Assembly: GCA_937897645.1 (NCBI GenBank)
Contig: CALCNV010000134.1
Coordinates: forward strand, 1 to 25,821
Direction: 5' to 3'
Source: an uncultured Lysobacteraceae bacterium
Lineage (GTDB): Bacteria > Pseudomonadota > Gammaproteobacteria > Xanthomonadales > Xanthomonadaceae
DNA: 25,821 nt
Part shown: piece after piece, positions 23,344-25,821 of the stretch
Layout of the letters: the number at the start of each line of letters is the position of its first letter
Numbering within the stretch: the stretch's first letter is position 1
Position numbers and translations under genes: made by a program
Notes under the pieces: model-generated
Database searches by the model: none
Told to the model about the DNA's origin: nothing
The model's input: the letters and a program-made list of their open reading frames with translations, nothing else

Positions 23344-25428
23344 ATGTCTGTGCAATCCGAAATTCGCGACGGCATCGCCGTCCTTACCCTCGACAATCCG
23401 CCCGTCAATGGACTCGGCCTCGCCACCCGTCGCGGCTTGGTCGAAGCGCTTGAAGATGCACAGCAGGACCAAGATGTTCGCGCGATCGTGATTACCGGCG
23501 GCGGTCGTTCCTTCTCTGGCGGCGCGGACATACGCGAATTCAATACGCCACAGGCGGAACAGGAACCCACGTTGCCGACCGTCATCCGCGCCGTCGAAGG
23601 CAGCCGCAAGCCTGTAGTGATGGCGATCAACGGCATCGCACTCGGTGGTGGACTGGAACTCGCACTCGGCGGGCATTACCGCGTGGCCGCGGGCGATGCG
23701 CAGGTGGGATTGCCGGAAGTGAAACTCGGCCTGTTGCCCGGCGCAGGCGGCACGCAGCGCTTGCCGCGCGCAGTGGGACTTGAGACGGCATTGAACATGA
23801 TCGTCTCCGGTACGCCTGTCGCGGCTTCGAAACTCGCAGCGACCAGGCTGTTCGATCGCGTCGTCGAAAGCGACGCGCTGGGCGCAGCGATTGCCTTGGC
23901 GGACGAAGCGGCTGCGAGCAAGGCCCCGTTGCCCCGCGTGCGTGACTGGACCATCGAGCACCCGAATGCCGAAGGCTTCCTGATGTTTTCGCGTACCGCC
24001 ATTGCCGCTGCATCAGCGAACTATCCCGCTCCGCTCAAGTGCGTGGATGCACTGGAAGCAGCGGTGAAGCAGTCCTTCGATGGCGGCATGCAGGTGGAGC
24101 GCGATGCATTCGCCGCCCTCATCGTCACGCCAGAGTCCAAGGCCTTGCGCCACGGGTTCTTCGGTGAGCGCGCTGCCAGCAAGGTTGCCGACATCGGTGC
24201 CGACGTTAAGCCGCGGGAAGTGCGCGCGGTTGGCGTCGTCGGTGCGGGCACCATGGGTGGCGGCATCAGCATGAACTTCCTCAACGCCGGCATTCCGGTG
24301 ACCATCCTGGAGACCAAACAGGACGCGCTGGATCGCGGCCTGGCCACCATCCGCAAGAACTACGAGAACTCCGCTAAGAAGGGCAAGCTCACCGCGGAGC
24401 AGGTCGAAACGCGCATGGGCCTGCTGACGCCCACGCTGGCCTATGCCGACCTTGGGGACGCCGACCTGATCATCGAAGCGGTGTTCGAGGAATACGCGGT
24501 CAAGGAATCGGTGTTCAAGCAACTGGACGCCGTGGCCAAACCGGGCGCTATCCTCGCCAGCAACACATCCACGCTCGACCTTGATCGCATCGCCGGTTTC
24601 ACCTCGCGTCCGCAGGACGTGGTGGGCATGCATTTCTTCAGCCCGGCCAACGTGATGAAGCTGTTGGAAGTGGTGCGCGGCAAGGACACGGCAAAGGACG
24701 TGCTGGCCACGGTGCTGGCGCTGGCCAAGACCATCCGCAAGACCGCGGTGGTGTCTGGCGTGTGCGACGGCTTCATCGGCAACCGGATGATCGAGCAGTA
24801 CAGTCGCCAGGCTGGTTTCCTGCTCGACGAAGGCGCATTGCCGCAGCAGGTGGATCGCGCGATGGAGAAATTCGGCTTCGCCATGGGCCCGTTCCGCATG
24901 GGCGACCTGGCCGGCAACGACATCGGCTGGGCGATCCGTAAGCGTCGCTATGTGGAGAAGCCGCAGATGACGTATTCGAAGACTGCCGACCTCGTGTGCG
25001 AAGTCGGCCGTTACGGGCAGAAAGTGGGCAAGGGCTGGTACGACTACAAGCCGGCTGATCGCACCGCCTATCCATCGCCGGAAGTCGATGCCCTGATTGT
25101 GCAGAACTCCAAGGATCTCGGCCTTGAACGACGCCGCATCAGCGATGAGGAAATCGTCGAGCGACTCGTCTATGCCCTGGTCAACGAGGGCGCGGTCATC
25201 CTGGAAGAAGGCATCGCGGCCAAGGCATCCGATATCGACATCGTCTACCTCGCGGGCTACGGCTTTCCGATCTGGCGTGGCGGTCCGATGTTGTATGCGG
25301 ACACGGTGGGCCTCTACAACGTGCTCGCGTCGATGCGGCGCTATGCGCGCGGTTACCAGGGCGACGCGTGGCAGCCCGCGCCGCTGCTCGTGCAACTGGC
25401 CGATGCCGGAAAATCATTCAACGGCTGA
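23344..25428 (+). CDS. Bifunctional enoyl-CoA hydratase / 3-hydroxyacyl-CoA dehydrogenase
   Basis: Beta-oxidation multifunctional enzyme, 694 aa. The N-terminal crotonase domain (1-190) has the oxyanion-hole segment SFSGGADI and both catalytic glutamates, Glu105 (GGGLELA) and Glu125 (LPEVKLG), then PGAGGTQRL. A linker leads to the NAD-binding domain (about 294-480) with GAGTMGGGI at 300-308 and catalytic His430 in GMHFFSPANVM. Two C-terminal 3HCDH domains follow, with GNRMIEQYSRQA and IVYLAGYGFPIWRGGPM. It hydrates trans-2-enoyl-CoA and oxidises the 3-hydroxyacyl-CoA. It lies 32 bp upstream of a thiolase, giving a near-complete beta-oxidation pair. It resembles the FadJ/peroxisomal MFE type; chain-length preference is not readable, so no symbol is given. 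Confidence 0.94.
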   Translation: MSVQSEIRDGIAVLTLDNPPVNGLGLATRRGLVEALEDAQQDQDVRAIVITGGGRSFSGGADIREFNTPQAEQEPTLPTVIRAVEGSRKPVVMAINGIALGGGLELALGGHYRVAAGDAQVGLPEVKLGLLPGAGGTQRLPRAVGLETALNMIVSGTPVAASKLAATRLFDRVVESDALGAAIALADEAAASKAPLPRVRDWTIEHPNAEGFLMFSRTAIAAASANYPAPLKCVDALEAAVKQSFDGGMQVERDAFAALIVTPESKALRHGFFGERAASKVADIGADVKPREVRAVGVVGAGTMGGGISMNFLNAGIPVTILETKQDALDRGLATIRKNYENSAKKGKLTAEQVETRMGLLTPTLAYADLGDADLIIEAVFEEYAVKESVFKQLDAVAKPGAILASNTSTLDLDRIAGFTSRPQDVVGMHFFSPANVMKLLEVVRGKDTAKDVLATVLALAKTIRKTAVVSGVCDGFIGNRMIEQYSRQAGFLLDEGALPQQVDRAMEKFGFAMGPFRMGDLAGNDIGWAIRKRRYVEKPQMTYSKTADLVCEVGRYGQKVGKGWYDYKPADRTAYPSPEVDALIVQNSKDLGLERRRISDEEIVERLVYALVNEGAVILEEGIAAKASDIDIVYLAGYGFPIWRGGPMLYADTVGLYNVLASMRRYARGYQGDAWQPAPLLVQLADAGKSFNG

Positions 25429-25460
25429 GGCCGTGCACCCCTTCCTTATCGAGGCACCCC

Positions 25461-25821
25461 ATGAAGCAAGCCGTCATTGTCTCCACCGCGCGCACCGGCC
25501 TGGCCAAGAGCTGGAAGGGCGCGTTCAACATGACCCACGGCGCCACGCTGGGCGGCCACGTCGTCCAGCACGCGGTGGCACGTGCAGGCGTGGCGCCGGA
25601 CGAAATCGAGGATGTGCTGATGGGCTGCGCCTGGCCCGAAGGTGCGACCGGAAGCAACATCGCCCGCCAGATAGCCGTGCGTGCAGGCTTGCCGGTTACG
25701 GTGCCGGGTGCAACGGTCAATCGCTTCTGTTCCTCGGGACTGCAGGCGATTGCCATGGCCGCGCAACGGGTGATCGCGGGCGAGGGCGAGGTCTATGTGG
25801 CCGGTGGCGTGGAAAGCATTT
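25461..25821 (+). CDS. Thiolase (acetyl-CoA C-acyltransferase), 3' truncated by window
   Basis: First 120 codons of a thiolase that continues past the window end. It begins MKQAVIVSTARTGLAKSWKG, has the conserved GATGSNIARQIA segment, and carries the acyl-accepting Cys90 in NRFCSSGLQAI. It cleaves 3-ketoacyl-CoA to acetyl-CoA plus a shortened acyl-CoA, the last step after the upstream bifunctional enzyme, with which it almost certainly forms an operon (32-bp gap, GAGG upstream of the ATG). Confidence 0.93.
   Translation, partial: MKQAVIVSTARTGLAKSWKGAFNMTHGATLGGHVVQHAVARAGVAPDEIEDVLMGCAWPEGATGSNIARQIAVRAGLPVTVPGATVNRFCSSGLQAIAMAAQRVIAGEGEVYVAGGVESI

Noticed and set aside
23202..23453. Short ORF overlapping the start of the fadB-type gene
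   Set aside because: Out of frame with a fully supported gene, no motif, and it spans the palindromic region.
24013..25395. 460-codon open frame antisense to the fadB-type gene
   Set aside because: Composition-driven shadow of a GC-rich gene; Arg/His-rich, no recognisable domain, and the plus-strand protein is fully conserved.

Overview
The window looks like a chromosomal segment of a GC-rich gammaproteobacterium of the Lysobacterales (Xanthomonadales) type. The reasons are an Oar-like TonB-dependent receptor with an N-terminal carboxypeptidase-regulatory domain, a glutaredoxin/SDR/MarC operon joined by GTGA overlaps, a minor-pilin operon without pilY2, a two-domain beta-propeller phytase, and REP-like palindromes of the 'TGTGGGAGCGGC' kind. 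Genus and species cannot be read from the sequence. No rRNA, tRNA, CRISPR array, insertion sequence or prophage gene is visible.

Layout. (1) 1-1653, plus strand: monothiol glutaredoxin (5' end at or beyond the window edge), a YciK-like SDR that has lost two catalytic residues, and a YhgN/MarC membrane protein, all translationally coupled. (2) 1654-5155: leader with a candidate PhoB box, an Oar-like TonB-dependent receptor, and a strong intrinsic terminator. (3) 5224-6606: nucleotide 5'-monophosphate nucleosidase PpnN, then about 350 bp of REP-like palindromes. (4) 6955-15119: a LytS/AlgZ-type histidine kinase (minus strand) diverges from the operon fimT/U-pilV-pilW-pilX-pilY1-pilE (plus strand), which primes assembly of type IV pili and builds the pilus tip. 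It ends at a bidirectional terminator shared with the next gene. (5) 15165-17231, minus strand: secreted tandem beta-propeller phytase. (6) 17537-25821: a catabolic region. It holds CoA-acylating (methyl)malonate-semialdehyde dehydrogenase (plus). Convergent to it is a minus-strand operon transcribed iclR, SLC23/NCS2-like permease, hot-dog thioesterase, Zn-alcohol dehydrogenase. Divergent from iclR are a FadB-type enoyl-CoA hydratase/3-hydroxyacyl-CoA dehydrogenase and a thiolase cut by the window end.

How the parts may work together. The receptor with its putative Pho box and the phytase suggest phosphorus scavenging, although no Pho box was found upstream of the phytase. The histidine kinase beside the minor-pilin operon recalls FimS/AlgZ control of fimU-pilVWXY1Y2E in Pseudomonas, but no LytTR response regulator is adjacent. 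The IclR region looks like an inducible uptake and beta-oxidation module for an unidentified acid or acyl substrate, with two palindromic operator candidates and one further inverted repeat between iclR and fadB. I see no clearly new class of system. The best leads are the degenerate SDR, the Pho-box candidate, the kinase without a partner, and the IclR-linked catabolic cluster.
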